64,000 nt of DNA from SIG565 sp045656145 (GCA_045656145.1 JAZOQP010000047.1:1-64000); one strand, 5' to 3'; positions 42,201 through 50,247 are shown, counted from the first letter of the stretch. Made by a program: numbers and translations. The notes: generated by a model from the letters alone, not told the origin.

Positions 42201-43089
42201 AAACGTTTGTAAGGTTATAGCAATTAAAAAATGCATAATCACCTATACTGGTAACGCTATCAGGGATAGTTATGCTTGTAAGGCTATCGCAACTGCCAAA
42301 AGCAGAATCACCTATATTTGTAACGCTATCCGGTATTGTTACATTTGTAAGGCTATAGCAATAAAAAAATGCATAATCACCTATACTTGTTACACCATCA
42401 GGAATAATTAAATCTGTAACAAGTTCATTATTCAAATAAAGATTTTCTGCATAATAAAGCGGATTAGAATCATAATCATAGAAATCAATTTTACACCAAG
42501 CCGCTATATCCGTTATATATACACTTGTAAGTGAGTTGCAACCATAAAATGCACTATCGCCTATACTTGTTACACTATCAGGGATAGTTATACTTGTAAG
42601 GCTATCACAAGAACCAAATGCAGAAGAACCTATTGTAACGCTATCAGGTATAGTTATACTCGTAAGACTATCGCAACCATAAAATGCATAATCACCTATT
42701 GTAACGCTGTCAGGTATAGTTATGCTCGTAAGGCTTGAGCACTCTTCAAATGCAGCATCACCTATACTTGTTACACTATCAGGGATGATTACGCTTTTAA
42801 GGCTATAGCAAGTGAAAAAAGCCCAATCGCCTATACTTGTTACACCATCTTCTATAACAACCTCGGTAATTGAGTATACTCCCCAAGGAGCCACATCGTA
42901 TTCTGGAGAATAATTTTCCATTCTACCATTTCCGGAAATGGTAAGCTTCGTACCATCTAAAATCCAAGTACAGTCGCCTGTTGTTCCGCTGTTAGCAAAA
43001 CCATATGCACTTGCAGGAAAACTTAACCCTGCCGGAAATATGGATAACATTAGACATATTGTTAAAATAAAAGATATGATTTTTTTCAT
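39262..43089 (-). CDS. Secreted BspA-like leucine-rich repeat protein with multiple CxxC repeats
   Basis: The 1275-residue protein has a signal peptide (to about residue 28). Then come LRR_5/BspA repeats built on SLTSITIPDSVTSIGDYAF (about 70-310), an InlB-type B-repeat (GYTFLGWS, about 450-510), a DnaJ-like zinc-finger stretch with four CxxCxGxG units (about 511-575), and about eight 21-22-residue repeats H-x-Y-x-N-x-C-D-x-x-C-N-x-C in the 780-960 region. A domain with YDGKVKKPSVTVKD, an FN3 domain (KKTYYVRVRTYKTVGGKKYY) and an unknown C-terminal domain follow. No sortase motif is seen. It is probably an adhesin or surface scaffold. Confidence 0.85.
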   Translation of the reverse strand: MKKIISFILTICLMLSIFPAGLSFPASAYGFANSGTTGDCTWILDGTKLTISGNGRMENYSPEYDVAPWGVYSITEVVIEDGVTSIGDWAFFTCYSLKSVIIPDSVTSIGDAAFEECSSLTSITIPDSVTIGDYAFYGCDSLTSITIPDSVTIGSSAFGSCDSLTSITIPDSVTSIGDSAFYGCNSLTSVYITDIAAWCKIDFYDYDSNPLYYAENLYLNNELVTDLIIPDGVTSIGDYAFFYCYSLTNVTIPDSVTNIGDSAFGSCDSLTSITIPDSVTSIGDYAFFNCYNLTNVYYKGSLENKENINIASDNYYLTGATWYYNSCNMLANHTYDAICDVDCNMCGSVRVAEHTYSGDDDLVCDVCYGTKTPSAPIIESVLAATITLVNVEGCEYSLDGINWQNEPIFDNLTPEKEYTFYQRYKETSSSKQSNTSEPSKAKTPKGYTITFCYNDGTNSDFTKVKTQGVELSLGSVSKSGYTFLGWSLTPNGETLISSYTKDKNATFYAKWAYTCSKCSGKGEICDTVEQWNLCSTCNGKGQVHLIECYNCSGSGRITYNVKIWVTCYSCDGKGKGTAPQPKAPKPIIKSQGDNFIEIEAVSGVEYSINGYSWQLSPAFNALSTGVYYVYQRYIATNINSTGEASEPAIVTLHKHSYSNSCDEICDSCGEDRYITHKSDSGTVTKKATCTATGTKVYKCTLCKAATKTETIAKVAHKYDSGKVTKAATHKANGVKTYTCTVCKATKTSTIAKITSHIYSNACDKYCNICSITREVPAHEYSNKCDTTCNVCNAKRTIKHTYSNACDKYCNVCGITRTVPSHKYTNACDKYCNVCKAVRTVPSHKYTNACDKYCNVCKASRTVPAHKYTNKCDTTCNVCKAKRTIKHTYSNACDKYCNVCKASRKVPAHKYTNKCDTACNVCNAKRTITHSYKTTTTKATLKKSGKIVRKCSVCGKSTTTAIKYVKTIKLSATSYTYDGKVKKPSVTVKDSAGKTVSKSNYTVTYAGGLKNVGTYKVTVKFKGNYSGTKTLYFTINPAKTTVSKLTVNKNDIKVTITKKSAQVTGYQIQYATSQTFKSAKTKTITSYKTTTATLNGLKPKKTYYVRVRTYKTVGGKKYYSAWSASKNAFSYQHTHKYSKATCKKLKTCSICKATTGSKAAHQYVNNKCKVCGAVKIMSLKMHSEYIYYEAGYGVSLSFSSNGIVTYWYYSYDGCVGGGIEYYYKVSGNDITIFNCIEMPNAKNTVTKRLKIDTSQKLRATYSDGYDFLAGYIFYLQ
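40307..40826 (-). repeat. Coding tandem repeats of 63-66 bp
   Basis: About eight units encode the CxxC repeats of the large secreted protein. Two types alternate (with DKYC and with DTTC/DTAC). They are in frame, without spacers, so they are a protein repeat and not a CRISPR array. Confidence 0.85.
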
Positions 43090-43114
43090 TTTGCATCTCT
43101 CCTAAAAACAAAAA

Positions 43115-43138
43115 GTGCGGCTACCGAAGCAACCGCAC
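43115..43138 (-). promoter_or_regulatory. Terminator-like hairpin in the leader of the large protein gene
   Basis: GTGCGG and CCGCAC form a stem directly followed on the minus strand by TTTTTGTTTTT and then the ribosome site AGGAGAG. An intrinsic terminator right before the start codon suggests attenuation, but no alternative antiterminator is obvious. Confidence 0.5.
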
Positions 43139-43161
43139 AAAAAACGCAAACCCCGATAGTC

Positions 43162-43315
43162 GCCAAACCAATTCAATATAAAGGGCAATAAGCACACTCA
43201 AATTGATGGAATTTGCATTTTTATCAAATTCACAATTTGAGTACGACAAAAAGGTGCAATTATCCCTGTAAAAAAAGAGAAATTGCCCCTAATTTTATAT
43301 TCAATTGGTTTGGCA
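43162..43315. repeat. MITE-like inverted-repeat element
   Basis: The ends GCCAAACCAATT...AATATAAA (from 43162) and the complementary sequence ending at 43315 form long terminal inverted repeats of roughly 30 bp, with a small insertion in one arm (ATTA). A second inverted pair, CTCAAATTG (43198-43206) and CAATTTGAG (43232-43240), lies inside. No coding capacity. Confidence 0.65.
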
Positions 43316-43393
43316 ACATTATTCTAACATATATTTCCAGGAAAATCAATATTTTTCATCTGCAAGCAACCCTCTTAAATATCCCCTAACCTC

Positions 43394-43434
43394 AAAAGAG
43401 CTTGATGGTACAGTTTACCATCAAGCTCTTTTTC
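43394..43434 (-). terminator. Terminator of the phosphatase-ruvX operon
   Basis: A 17-bp perfect stem (43394-43410 with 43416-43432, loop CAGTT) bounded by A and T runs. Confidence 0.85.
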
Positions 43435-43435
43435 T

Positions 43436-43855
43436 TTATTTTTTATTCTTTCTATATTCAAGATAACTTTCAAGTATTAGCACTGCCGCTACTGCATCAA
43501 CCGTTTCTTTTCGTTTTTTGCCGCGGGTATTGGTAACATTTAGCGCATTGTGAGCCAGCACCGTTGTGCAACGCTCATCCCACATCTCGAGTGGTAACCC
43601 CGTTTTTGCCGCTAGCTTTTCGGCTGTGGCTTTACATTCTTCGGCGCGAAAACCGAGCGAGCCATCCATATTTTTAGGAAGCCCAACAACGATTAATTCC
43701 GCCTTGTTTTCCTTTGCTATATCATCCAATTTTTCTATTAAACGCTCTTCATTATGCTCAAAAATAACGCCCTTCGGGAAGGCAAAACCCTCGGCCTTAT
43801 CGCTCACGGCAACACCTGTGCGTTTGAGTCCTAAATCGACCGCCATTATAATCAT
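43436..43855 (-). CDS. ruvX: YqgF/RuvX-type Holliday junction resolvase-like protein
   Basis: The 139-residue protein has the RNase H-like fold: AVDLGLKRTGVAVSD with the first catalytic aspartate, LIVVGLPKNMDGSLG near residue 60, and MWDERCTTV with DAVAAVLILESYL at the end. YqgF proteins act in rRNA maturation and are proposed Holliday junction resolvases. I start at ATG 43855, preceded by AGGAG; a longer frame reaches back into the phosphatase gene and is unlikely. Confidence 0.9.
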   Translation of the reverse strand: MIIMAVDLGLKRTGVAVSDKAEGFAFPKGVIFEHNEERLIEKLDDIAKENKAELIVVGLPKNMDGSLGFRAEECKATAEKLAAKTGLPLEMWDERCTTVLAHNALNVTNTRGKKRKETVDAVAAVLILESYLEYRKNKK

Positions 43856-43865
43856 TGCTTTTCTC

Positions 43866-44519
43866 CTATAACTTTTTATCGAATGTGTCCACTCTGCTGT
43901 GTTTCGGCAGATAACCCTCGGGCAAGTGCGAAACATCATTCATATATTCTATTTTTACTTTTTCTTTATCAAAAATAAGTTTTGTAACCGCTGTATTACT
44001 GCTCCAGGGCACTTCATTAAGCCGCTCAACATCATCGAAAAGCAATTTGCAAAGGAGTGTTCTGATAGCCCCACCATGACTCGCAATTGCCACTGTTTTG
44101 CCCTCGTTTTCGAGAGCTATACGGGAAACAGCCTCCCACACGCGAAGATAAAGCTCTCTCATTTGCTCGCCATTCGGTGCGCAAAAATCTTGCGGGCGAT
44201 TTTGCCAGATGTATTCATAATTTTCATAATCTGAAAAGATTTTTGAAAACTCCATTCCCTCGAAATCGCCGCCATAAAGCTCAATTACGCCCTTTTCATC
44301 TATAATAGGCAGGTTTTTAGCTACTGCCGCCGCAGTTTTGCGTGCGCGAAGAAGCGGACTTGAATAAACCTTATCTATATGAATGTTTTTAAATCTATCA
44401 GATAGTTTCTCGAGCTGCTTTGCACCCATCTCGGTAATATCAAGATCGGTATGGCCTTGATAAATTCTCAGGGTGTTGCCCTTTGCCTCGCAATGCCTTA
44501 TAACATATATAGTTACCAT
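43866..44519 (-). CDS. Histidine phosphatase family protein
   Basis: The 217-residue protein has the phosphoglycerate-mutase-like catalytic motif YVIRHCEAKGN (the usual RHGE is RHCE here), the conserved SSPLLRARKTA near residue 46, ELYGGDFEGM and the second histidine in IASHGGAIRTLL. It probably removes phosphate from a small metabolite. I start at ATG 44519 behind GGTGATT. It is followed 10 nt later by ruvX in one transcript. Confidence 0.88.
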   Translation of the reverse strand: MVTIYVIRHCEAKGNTLRIYQGHTDLDITEMGAKQLEKLSDRFKNIHIDKVYSSPLLRARKTAAAVAKNLPIIDEKGVIELYGGDFEGMEFSKIFSDYENYEYIWQNRPQDFCAPNGEQMRELYLRVWEAVSRIALENEGKTVAIASHGGAIRTLLCKLLFDDVERLNEVPWSSNTAVTKLIFDKEKVKIEYMNDVSHLPEGYLPKHSRVDTFDKKL

Positions 44520-44588
44520 AATAATCACCAAAACAATTATATCAGTTCTTTTATCTTTTTGCAAGTGTGCCGATTTTTTCTCGATTTA

Positions 44589-44617
44589 TTGACTTAAATA
44601 AACTAAAGTAGTATACT
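44589..44617 (+). promoter_or_regulatory. Promoter of the PTS IIC-nth operon
   Basis: TTGACT (44589-44594) and TATACT (44612-44617) with 17 nt between. Confidence 0.7.
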
Positions 44618-44654
44618 AAATATAATTAATACTCTTATATAAAGGATGATACTC

Positions 44655-45689
44655 ATGAAAAAATATTTAAACCGTTTGTTTATTGATGGTCTTAGCGGTA
44701 TGGCATCCGGCCTTTTCGCAACGCTTATTATCGGCACTATCATTTCGCAAATCGGCACCCTTGTTGGCGGCGTTATCGGCGCATACCTAATCGCCATTGG
44801 CGGTTTTGCTAAAACAATTACAGGTGCGGGTATTGGTGTTGGTGTTGCTTGCAAGCTTGGAGCCGCCCCACTCGTTACTGTTTCTGCCGCTGTTGCAGGC
44901 TTTATTGGCGCGTTTCCGAACATAGCCACCGAAAGCTTTGCTTTTGGTAGACCCGGCGAACCACTCGGAGCATTCGTTGCGGCCTACATAGCTATAGAAA
45001 TCGGCTCTTTGGTTGCCGGCAAAACAAAGGTTGATATAATAGTAACTCCTCTTGCCTCTATTGTCCCCGGTGGTATTGCAGGCATCTTCCTTGGTGCTCC
45101 CATTGCAAAGGCTATGGCATTTATCGGCGCAATCATAAACTTTGGCGTTGATCTGCACCCAATTCTTCTTGGCATTATTGTATCGGTTGTGATGGGTATT
45201 GCCCTCACTCTCCCGATTTCTTCTGCCGCTATCGGTGTCTCCTTAAAACTTACAGGTCTTGCAGCAGGTGCCGCAGTTGCGGGATGCTGCGCTAATATGA
45301 TAGGCTTTGCGGTAGCTTCATTTAGAGAAAACAAATGGGGCGGTCTTGTATCACAGGGTATCGGAACTTCAATGCTTCAAATGCCAAACATTGTCAGAAA
45401 GCCTGTTATTTGGGTGCCCGCCATTGTGGCAAGCGCCATCACAGGCCCGCTCTCTGCCGCGCTTCTTAAAATGACCAGCACTCCAACAGGCTCAGGTATG
45501 GGAACTGCAGGTCTTGTTGGTCCTATTGAAACCTTTACAAATATGGTATCAAACGGAGTGTCCCCCATTATTACACTTATCGAAATTGCTGTTATGCACT
45601 TTATCCTCCCCGGCGTTATAGCGTTTTTTGTCAGCGAGGCTTTAAGAAAGCTCAAGATTATAAAAATGGGAGATATGAAATTAAATTAA
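44655..45689 (+). CDS. Orphan PTS IIC-like membrane protein (PfoR/EIIC_2 type)
   Basis: The 344-residue protein has about nine glycine- and alanine-rich membrane segments and resembles the PTS_EIIC_2 family, which includes the proposed toxin-production regulator PfoR of Clostridium perfringens. The GRPGEPLGAFVAAYIAIEIG patch near residue 98 is characteristic. No IIA or IIB genes are nearby, so it may not be a sugar phosphotransfer protein. ATG 44655 is chosen behind AAAGG. Its stop overlaps the nth start (TAATG). Confidence 0.82.
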   Translation: MKKYLNRLFIDGLSGMASGLFATLIIGTIISQIGTLVGGVIGAYLIAIGGFAKTITGAGIGVGVACKLGAAPLVTVSAAVAGFIGAFPNIATESFAFGRPGEPLGAFVAAYIAIEIGSLVAGKTKVDIIVTPLASIVPGGIAGIFLGAPIAKAMAFIGAIINFGVDLHPILLGIIVSVVMGIALTLPISSAAIGVSLKLTGLAAGAAVAGCCANMIGFAVASFRENKWGGLVSQGIGTSMLQMPNIVRKPVIWVPAIVASAITGPLSAALLKMTSTPTGSGMGTAGLVGPIETFTNMVSNGVSPIITLIEIAVMHFILPGVIAFFVSEALRKLKIIKMGDMKLN

Positions 45690-46324
45690 TGAAGAAAAAA
45701 GAACTTGCCGCTTTGGCGGTAAATGAGCTTAAAAAGCTCTATCCCGAGGCTGTATGCTCGCTAAATTACGAGACCCCTTTCCAGCTTCTCATTGCAACAA
45801 GGCTCTCGGCTCAATGCACCGATGCCAGAGTTAATATGGTAACACCCGCGCTTTTTGAAAAATTCCCTACAAGCAAGGAAATGGCAAAGGCGAATGTTAG
45901 GGATATAGAGGAAATTATAAAAAGTTGTGGTCTTTATAAAACAAAGGCTCTTTCTTTAAAGGAGATTGCCCTCGGCATTGAAGAAACTTTCGGCGGAGAT
46001 GTGCCTGATACCATTGAAGAGCTTACAAGCCTTTCGGGTGTTGGCAGAAAAACCGCCAACCTTATTTGCGGAGATATTTTCGGCAAACCCGCTATTGTTA
46101 CAGATACTCATTTTATAAGAATTATGGGAAGGCTCGGCCTTACCGATTCTACTAATCCGTTAATTGTTGAAAAACAATCGGCAAAAATATTAGACCCTAA
46201 GGAATCTAATGATTTTTGCCACCGCATAGTGCATTTCGGAAGGGATATTTGCGTTGCCCGAAACCCGAAATGCGAAGCGTGTCCGCTAAATAAAGTATGC
46301 ATTAAAAAAGGTGTTAAAAAATGA
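45689..46324 (+). CDS. nth: Endonuclease III
   Basis: Nth removes oxidised pyrimidines and cuts the DNA backbone in base excision repair. The 211-residue protein has the helix-hairpin-helix LSGVGRKTANLI with the catalytic lysine, the aspartate in VTDTHFIRIMGRLG, and the iron-sulfur cluster motif C-x6-C-x2-C-x5-C in CVARNPKCEACPLNKVC. It starts on the PTS stop codon and overlaps the kinase gene by 4 nt. Confidence 0.96.
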   Translation: MKKKELAALAVNELKKLYPEAVCSLNYETPFQLLIATRLSAQCTDARVNMVTPALFEKFPTSKEMAKANVRDIEEIIKSCGLYKTKALSLKEIALGIEETFGGDVPDTIEELTSLSGVGRKTANLICGDIFGKPAIVTDTHFIRIMGRLGLTDSTNPLIVEKQSAKILDPKESNDFCHRIVHFGRDICVARNPKCEACPLNKVCIKKGVKK

Positions 46325-47163
46325 TTCAAAAAAGAATTGCCGCAATACATGATATATCGGGAATCGGCAAATGCTCACTTACCGTAGCGCTTCCTATTTG
46401 CTCGGCGGCTGGTCTTGAAACGGCAGTTATTCCAACAGCTGTGCTTTCAAACCACACAGGTATTTGCTTTAACGATTTTACCTTTTGCGATTTAACTAAT
46501 GAAATTGAACCTATAGTGAACTCTTGGAAAAAGCAGGGCTTTAGTTTTGATGCGTTTTATACAGGATATTTAGGCTCAATACATCAGACCGAAATTGTTA
46601 AAAAAAGCATTGAATTATTGAAAAATGAGTCTTCTATAGTTATTGTTGACCCCGCTATGGCGGATAATGGCAAATTATATTCAGGAATTGATAAAAAATT
46701 TCCCGAAGCCATGCTAAGCCTTTGCAACATCGCCGATATAGTTATTCCCAACATAACCGAGGCTTGCTTACTGCTCGGTATTGAATATAGAAATGCGCCC
46801 TACACAAAGGAGTTTATCGAAACTCTTCTTTTAGGACTTAATAAAAAATGCAATGCTCAGGTGGTGCTTACGGGTGTTACCTTTGATGAGCGCAAGGTTG
46901 GTGCGGCCTCATATGATGGAGAAAATATCTCTTATTATTTCTCCGAAAAGGTTGATTCGTTGTTCCATGGCACAGGCGATGTTTTCGCCTCAACCTTTGT
47001 TGCCGCATTTATGAATGAGCGTTCTCTCGCCGCCAGCACTCAGTTTGCGGTAAACTTCACATTCGCCTGCATTAAATCAACCCTTGAGTGTGAACCCAAA
47101 AGGGATTACGGCGTTTGCTTTGAGAAGCAATTAGGCAACCTTATTAAATTTTTGGAGAACTGA
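46321..47163 (+). CDS. Pyridoxal/pyridoxamine kinase (PdxY-like)
   Basis: The 280-residue ribokinase-fold protein starts RIAAIHDISGIGKCSLTVALP and has the family features TAVLSNHTG near residue 40, the linker VDPAMADNGKLYSG near 115, and the catalytic GD motif in LFHGTGDVFASTF. It phosphorylates B6 vitamers to pyridoxal phosphate. Its ATGA start overlaps the nth stop and the TcdA gene follows after one base. Confidence 0.9.
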   Translation: MIQKRIAAIHDISGIGKCSLTVALPICSAAGLETAVIPTAVLSNHTGICFNDFTFCDLTNEIEPIVNSWKKQGFSFDAFYTGYLGSIHQTEIVKKSIELLKNESSIVIVDPAMADNGKLYSGIDKKFPEAMLSLCNIADIVIPNITEACLLLGIEYRNAPYTKEFIETLLLGLNKKCNAQVVLTGVTFDERKVGAASYDGENISYYFSEKVDSLFHGTGDVFASTFVAAFMNERSLAASTQFAVNFTFACIKSTLECEPKRDYGVCFEKQLGNLIKFLEN

Positions 47164-47164
47164 T

Positions 47165-47872
47165 ATGGATGAGCGTTTTATAAGAAATTCTGCCATTTGG
47201 GGCAGCGATAAAACCGAACTTCTAAAAATAAAGAAAATCGCCCTGTTTGGTGTTGGGGGTGTAGGCTCTGCGGTGCTTGAAGCACTTGTTAGAGCGGGGC
47301 TCCAAAATATAGACGTTTTCGATAACGATAAAGTTAGCATATCTAACCTTAACCGCCAACTAATTGCGAATAATAAAACCCTGGGGCTCAAAAAGACCGA
47401 TGCCGCCGAAATTAAGGCAAAAGAAATTAACGAAAATATAAATATTGGGAAATTTGAAATATTTTATTTGCCGGAAAATGCCGACACTATTGATTTATCA
47501 AAATATGATTACATTGTTGACGCAATAGATACGGTATCCGCTAAAATTGAGCTTGCTTTAAGGGCAACCACATTAAACATTCCCATTATTAGCATTATGG
47601 GAACAGGCAACAAGTTAAACCCAACCTTAATCGAGGTTTCGGACATTTATAAAACAAGGGAATGTCCACTATGCCGAGTTATGCGAAGTGAGCTTAAAAA
47701 GCGGGGCATTAAAAAGCTTACTTGTGTATGGTCTAGCGAAAAGCCAATAACTCCAAATTCTCTTGCCGAAAAAAAAGAAAACGGCAGAACCGCTCCCGCC
47801 AGCGCACCATTTGTGCCCATAGCCGCAGGAATTGCCGCCGCCGCGCATATAGTTAATGAGTTTATAAAATAA
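47165..47872 (+). CDS. tcdA: tRNA threonylcarbamoyladenosine dehydratase
   Basis: TcdA activates threonylcarbamoyladenosine in tRNA to the cyclic form with ATP. The 235-residue ThiF/E1-like protein has the ATP loop IALFGVGGVGSAVLEALVRAG near residue 30, the DNDKVSISNLNRQ patch near 57, and CPLCRVMRSELKKRGI near 170. It fits that tsaD, the upstream step of t6A formation, is also in this window, but not in the same operon. Confidence 0.9.
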   Translation: MDERFIRNSAIWGSDKTELLKIKKIALFGVGGVGSAVLEALVRAGLQNIDVFDNDKVSISNLNRQLIANNKTLGLKKTDAAEIKAKEINENINIGKFEIFYLPENADTIDLSKYDYIVDAIDTVSAKIELALRATTLNIPIISIMGTGNKLNPTLIEVSDIYKTRECPLCRVMRSELKKRGIKKLTCVWSSEKPITPNSLAEKKENGRTAPASAPFVPIAAGIAAAAHIVNEFIK

Positions 47873-47906
47873 AAACTGTGTTGGAAATATCCAACACAGT
47901 TTTTAT
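47871..47906. terminator. Bidirectional terminator between tcdA and putP
   Basis: A 15-bp stem AAAAACTGTGTTGGA with its complement 47890-47904 ends both genes, with T-tracts on both sides. Confidence 0.85.
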
Positions 47907-47917
47907 TTTTTCTTATT

Positions 47918-49486
47918 TTAAGCAATTACTTCTTCTACGCCTGCTTTAACTGCTTCGAAGTCTTCCTCAATTTCCTTTGAAGGAGCCTTGGTAAGAAGAG
48001 ATACAACAACTATTACAATGCTTGAGAAGATGAATGCGGGAAGCAATTCGTAAATTGCGAATACACCGCCGAGTTCACTTATAACAAGTTTCCATAAGAA
48101 TACCATTCCTGCACCGCTAACCATACCTGCAATAGCGCCTGCGCGGTTGATTCTCTTCCAGAAGAGTGAGAAGAGCATTAACGGACCGAAAGTTGCACCA
48201 AATCCTGCCCAAGCGAATGATACAATGGAGAAGATAACGCTGTTTTCATCAAGCGCTATAAGAATTGCAACTAAGGTAATTGCTAAAAGAGTAATTCTTG
48301 TAACGAGCATTACCTGCTTATCATTTGCATCCTTTTTAGCTACGCCCTGGAAAATATTTTTAGCAACAGCAGAAGCGGCAATAAGAAGATATGAATCGGA
48401 TGAAGAAATTGTTGCCGCTAAAATACCTGCCATAACAAAACCTGCAATAATGGGCGGCAAGAAGCTTGTTGATAAAAGAATGAAGATGTTTTCGGCTGTT
48501 GCCTTGGTTGTAAGAGTAGTCGGGAAAATCTGACGACCCATAATACCGATAAATACTGCAACTGCTAAGGAAATAACAACCCAAATCATAGCAATTCTTC
48601 TGGATGATTTAAGTTCTTTTTCTTTTCTGATGGCCATAAAGCGTAGGAGTACCTGCGGCATACCGAAGTAACCAAGACCCCAAGCCATACAGGATGCAAC
48701 GCTGAGCGCGCCGTAGGAAGCAGCTTCGCCGAACTGAGGAATACCATTTACTATCTGCTGAACACCCTCAGCATCAACTGTGGGGGATGCTAAACCAAAG
48801 AACTCTAAGAAGCCGGGAATCGACTGGGCATTAGCAATAACAGCCGATAAACCGCCTGCATGGGCAATACCCATAACCACAACAACTGTAAGAGCCACTA
48901 TCATAACGATAGCCTGCATAAAGTCGGGTGCACTTTCTGCTAAGAAACCGCCTAAAACGGTGTAGATAAGAACAAATGCGGCGCCAAGAATCATCATATA
49001 TTCATAGGGCATTCCAAAGAGAGTTGAGAAAAGCTTACCAACCGTTACAAAGCAAGAAGAAGCATAAACCGTGAAGAAAATGAGAATAAACAATGCTGCA
49101 ATTATCATTATAATCTTCTTGTTCTCGCGGAAACGGTTTGAGAAAAATTCAGGAAGAGTTATTGAATTGTTGGCTCTGATACTGTAACGGCGAAGTCTTT
49201 TTGAAACTATCAACCAGTTAAAGTATGTACCGATTGCAAGACCAATTGCTGTCCAAGCGGCATCGGCAAGACCGCACCAATAAGCAACACCGGGAAGTCC
49301 CATCAAAAGCCAACCGCTCATATCTGATGCTTCGGCACTCATTGCGGTTACCCAAGGACCTAAGGAACGGCCGCCTAAAAAGTAATTTTCTGAGTTTTTG
49401 TTTGCCTTCTTAGCAAACACAATACCTATTGCTATAACGGCTATCATATAAACAGCCATTGCAATAATGATTTGAATTTTATCCAT
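47918..49486 (-). CDS. putP: Sodium/proline symporter
   Basis: The 522-residue protein belongs to the sodium:solute symporter family. It has about thirteen membrane segments, the N-terminal NYFLGGRSLGPWVTAMSAEASDMSGWLLMG patch typical of PutP (broken here: GGRSLGPWVTAMSAEASD near residue 39), GFLAESAPDFMQA near 180, and WAGFGATFGPLMLFSLFWKR near 440. It takes up proline with sodium, for nitrogen or osmoprotection. It has its own promoter and terminator. Confidence 0.92.
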   Translation of the reverse strand: MDKIQIIIAMAVYMIAVIAIGIVFAKKANKNSENYFLGGRSLGPWVTAMSAEASDMSGWLLMGLPGVAYWCGLADAAWTAIGLAIGTYFNWLIVSKRLRRYSIRANNSITLPEFFSNRFRENKKIIMIIAALFILIFFTVYASSCFVTVGKLFSTLFGMPYEYMMILGAAFVLIYTVLGGFLAESAPDFMQAIVMIVALTVVVVMGIAHAGGLSAVIANAQSIPGFLEFFGLASPTVDAEGVQQIVNGIPQFGEAASYGALSVASCMAWGLGYFGMPQVLLRFMAIRKEKELKSSRRIAMIWVVISLAVAVFIGIMGRQIFPTTLTTKATAENIFILLSTSFLPPIIAGFVMAGILAATISSSDSYLLIAASAVAKNIFQGVAKKDANDKQVMLVTRITLLAITLVAILIALDENSVIFSIVSFAWAGFGATFGPLMLFSLFWKRINRAGAIAGMVSGAGMVFLWKLVISELGGVFAIYELLPAFIFSSIVIVVVSLLTKAPSKEIEEDFEAVKAGVEEVIA

Positions 49487-49519
49487 TATTAAAATCCCCT
49501 TTTGGAAAAATTTTTATAC

Positions 49520-49548
49520 AGTATACCACATCTTTAACTAGAATGCAA
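49520..49548 (-). promoter_or_regulatory. Promoter of putP
   Basis: TTGCAT (49548-49543) and TATACT (49525-49520) with 17 nt between. Confidence 0.65.
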
Positions 49549-49588
49549 GGTAGAACTAAGTTAATACCAAATTTAATACTAAAATAAT

Positions 49589-49615
49589 AAAAACCCTTTA
49601 AAATAAAGGGTTTTT
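49589..49615. terminator. Terminator after the tetR gene
   Basis: A 12-bp stem AAAAACCCTTTA/TAAAGGGTTTTT with loop AAA. It ends the long minus-strand operon that finishes with the TetR gene. Confidence 0.75.
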
Positions 49616-49659
49616 AACTAGACTGTATTCTATACTAAAAATAATATGAAAAATAAACT

Positions 49660-50247
49660 TTAAGTTTTTTCAATTTTTTTCATAAAAAACGGCATCATTT
49701 TTGAAGCGTTATCCAAAAGCGAATAATCGCCGCCGCATAAGCACCAGTCATAAATGAGCGCTCTCTCGCAAAATGCATAGTAGCGAACAATTTCGTTTGC
49801 CGACATTTCGTCAGTGATTTTGCCCGAAGCCTGCCCCGCTAAAATGATTTTTCGAAGAAGTTTATAATAAACGCGGTTGTTATCCAAAAGTTGTTTTTCG
49901 GTTTTGGTTGTAAGCTGGGTTGAATAAAGGCGTTTTATAAGCTCTAAATCAATGGTGTTTTCAACCATTTTAAAGAGTTCGCGATTTAAATGCAAAAGAA
50001 TTTCTATGCTGTTTCCGTTTACATCAATGCTTTCCTGAAGTTCCTCATACTTTTCATCAAAAAGGTAGGCAAGAGAACCGAGTAAAGCATCCTTACTCTC
50101 AAAATAATGATAGAAGGAACCCTTTGAGGTAGAAGATTCAAAGATTATATCCTCGATAGTTGTATCCTCATATCCTTGCTCATAGAAAAGCTTCCAGGCC
50201 GCCGAAACAATTCGGCTTTTGGTGTTTCTCGTATTCTTTTTGGGCAT
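49660..50247 (-). CDS. TetR/AcrR-family transcriptional regulator
   Basis: The 195-residue protein has the TetR helix-turn-helix near residues 10-55: RIVSAAWKLFYEQGYEDTTIEDI and STSKGSFYHYFESKDALLGSL. The C-terminal ligand domain is not recognisable. It lies 18 nt behind aspS on the same strand, so it may be co-transcribed with hisS-aspS. Its target is unknown; no obvious TetR-type operator was noticed next to it. Confidence 0.88.
   Translation of the reverse strand: MPKKNTRNTKSRIVSAAWKLFYEQGYEDTTIEDIIFESSTSKGSFYHYFESKDALLGSLAYLFDEKYEELQESIDVNGNSIEILLHLNRELFKMVENTIDLELIKRLYSTQLTTKTEKQLLDNNRVYYKLLRKIILAGQASGKITDEMSANEIVRYYAFCERALIYDWCLCGGDYSLLDNASKMMPFFMKKIEKT

Larger units (their letters stand above)
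43090..43435. other. Intergenic region upstream of the large repeat protein
   Basis: About 345 bp holding a leader hairpin (43115-43138), an inverted-repeat element (43162-43315) and the ruvX operon terminator (43394-43434). No gene is seen and I could not find a convincing promoter for the large protein. Confidence 0.55.
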
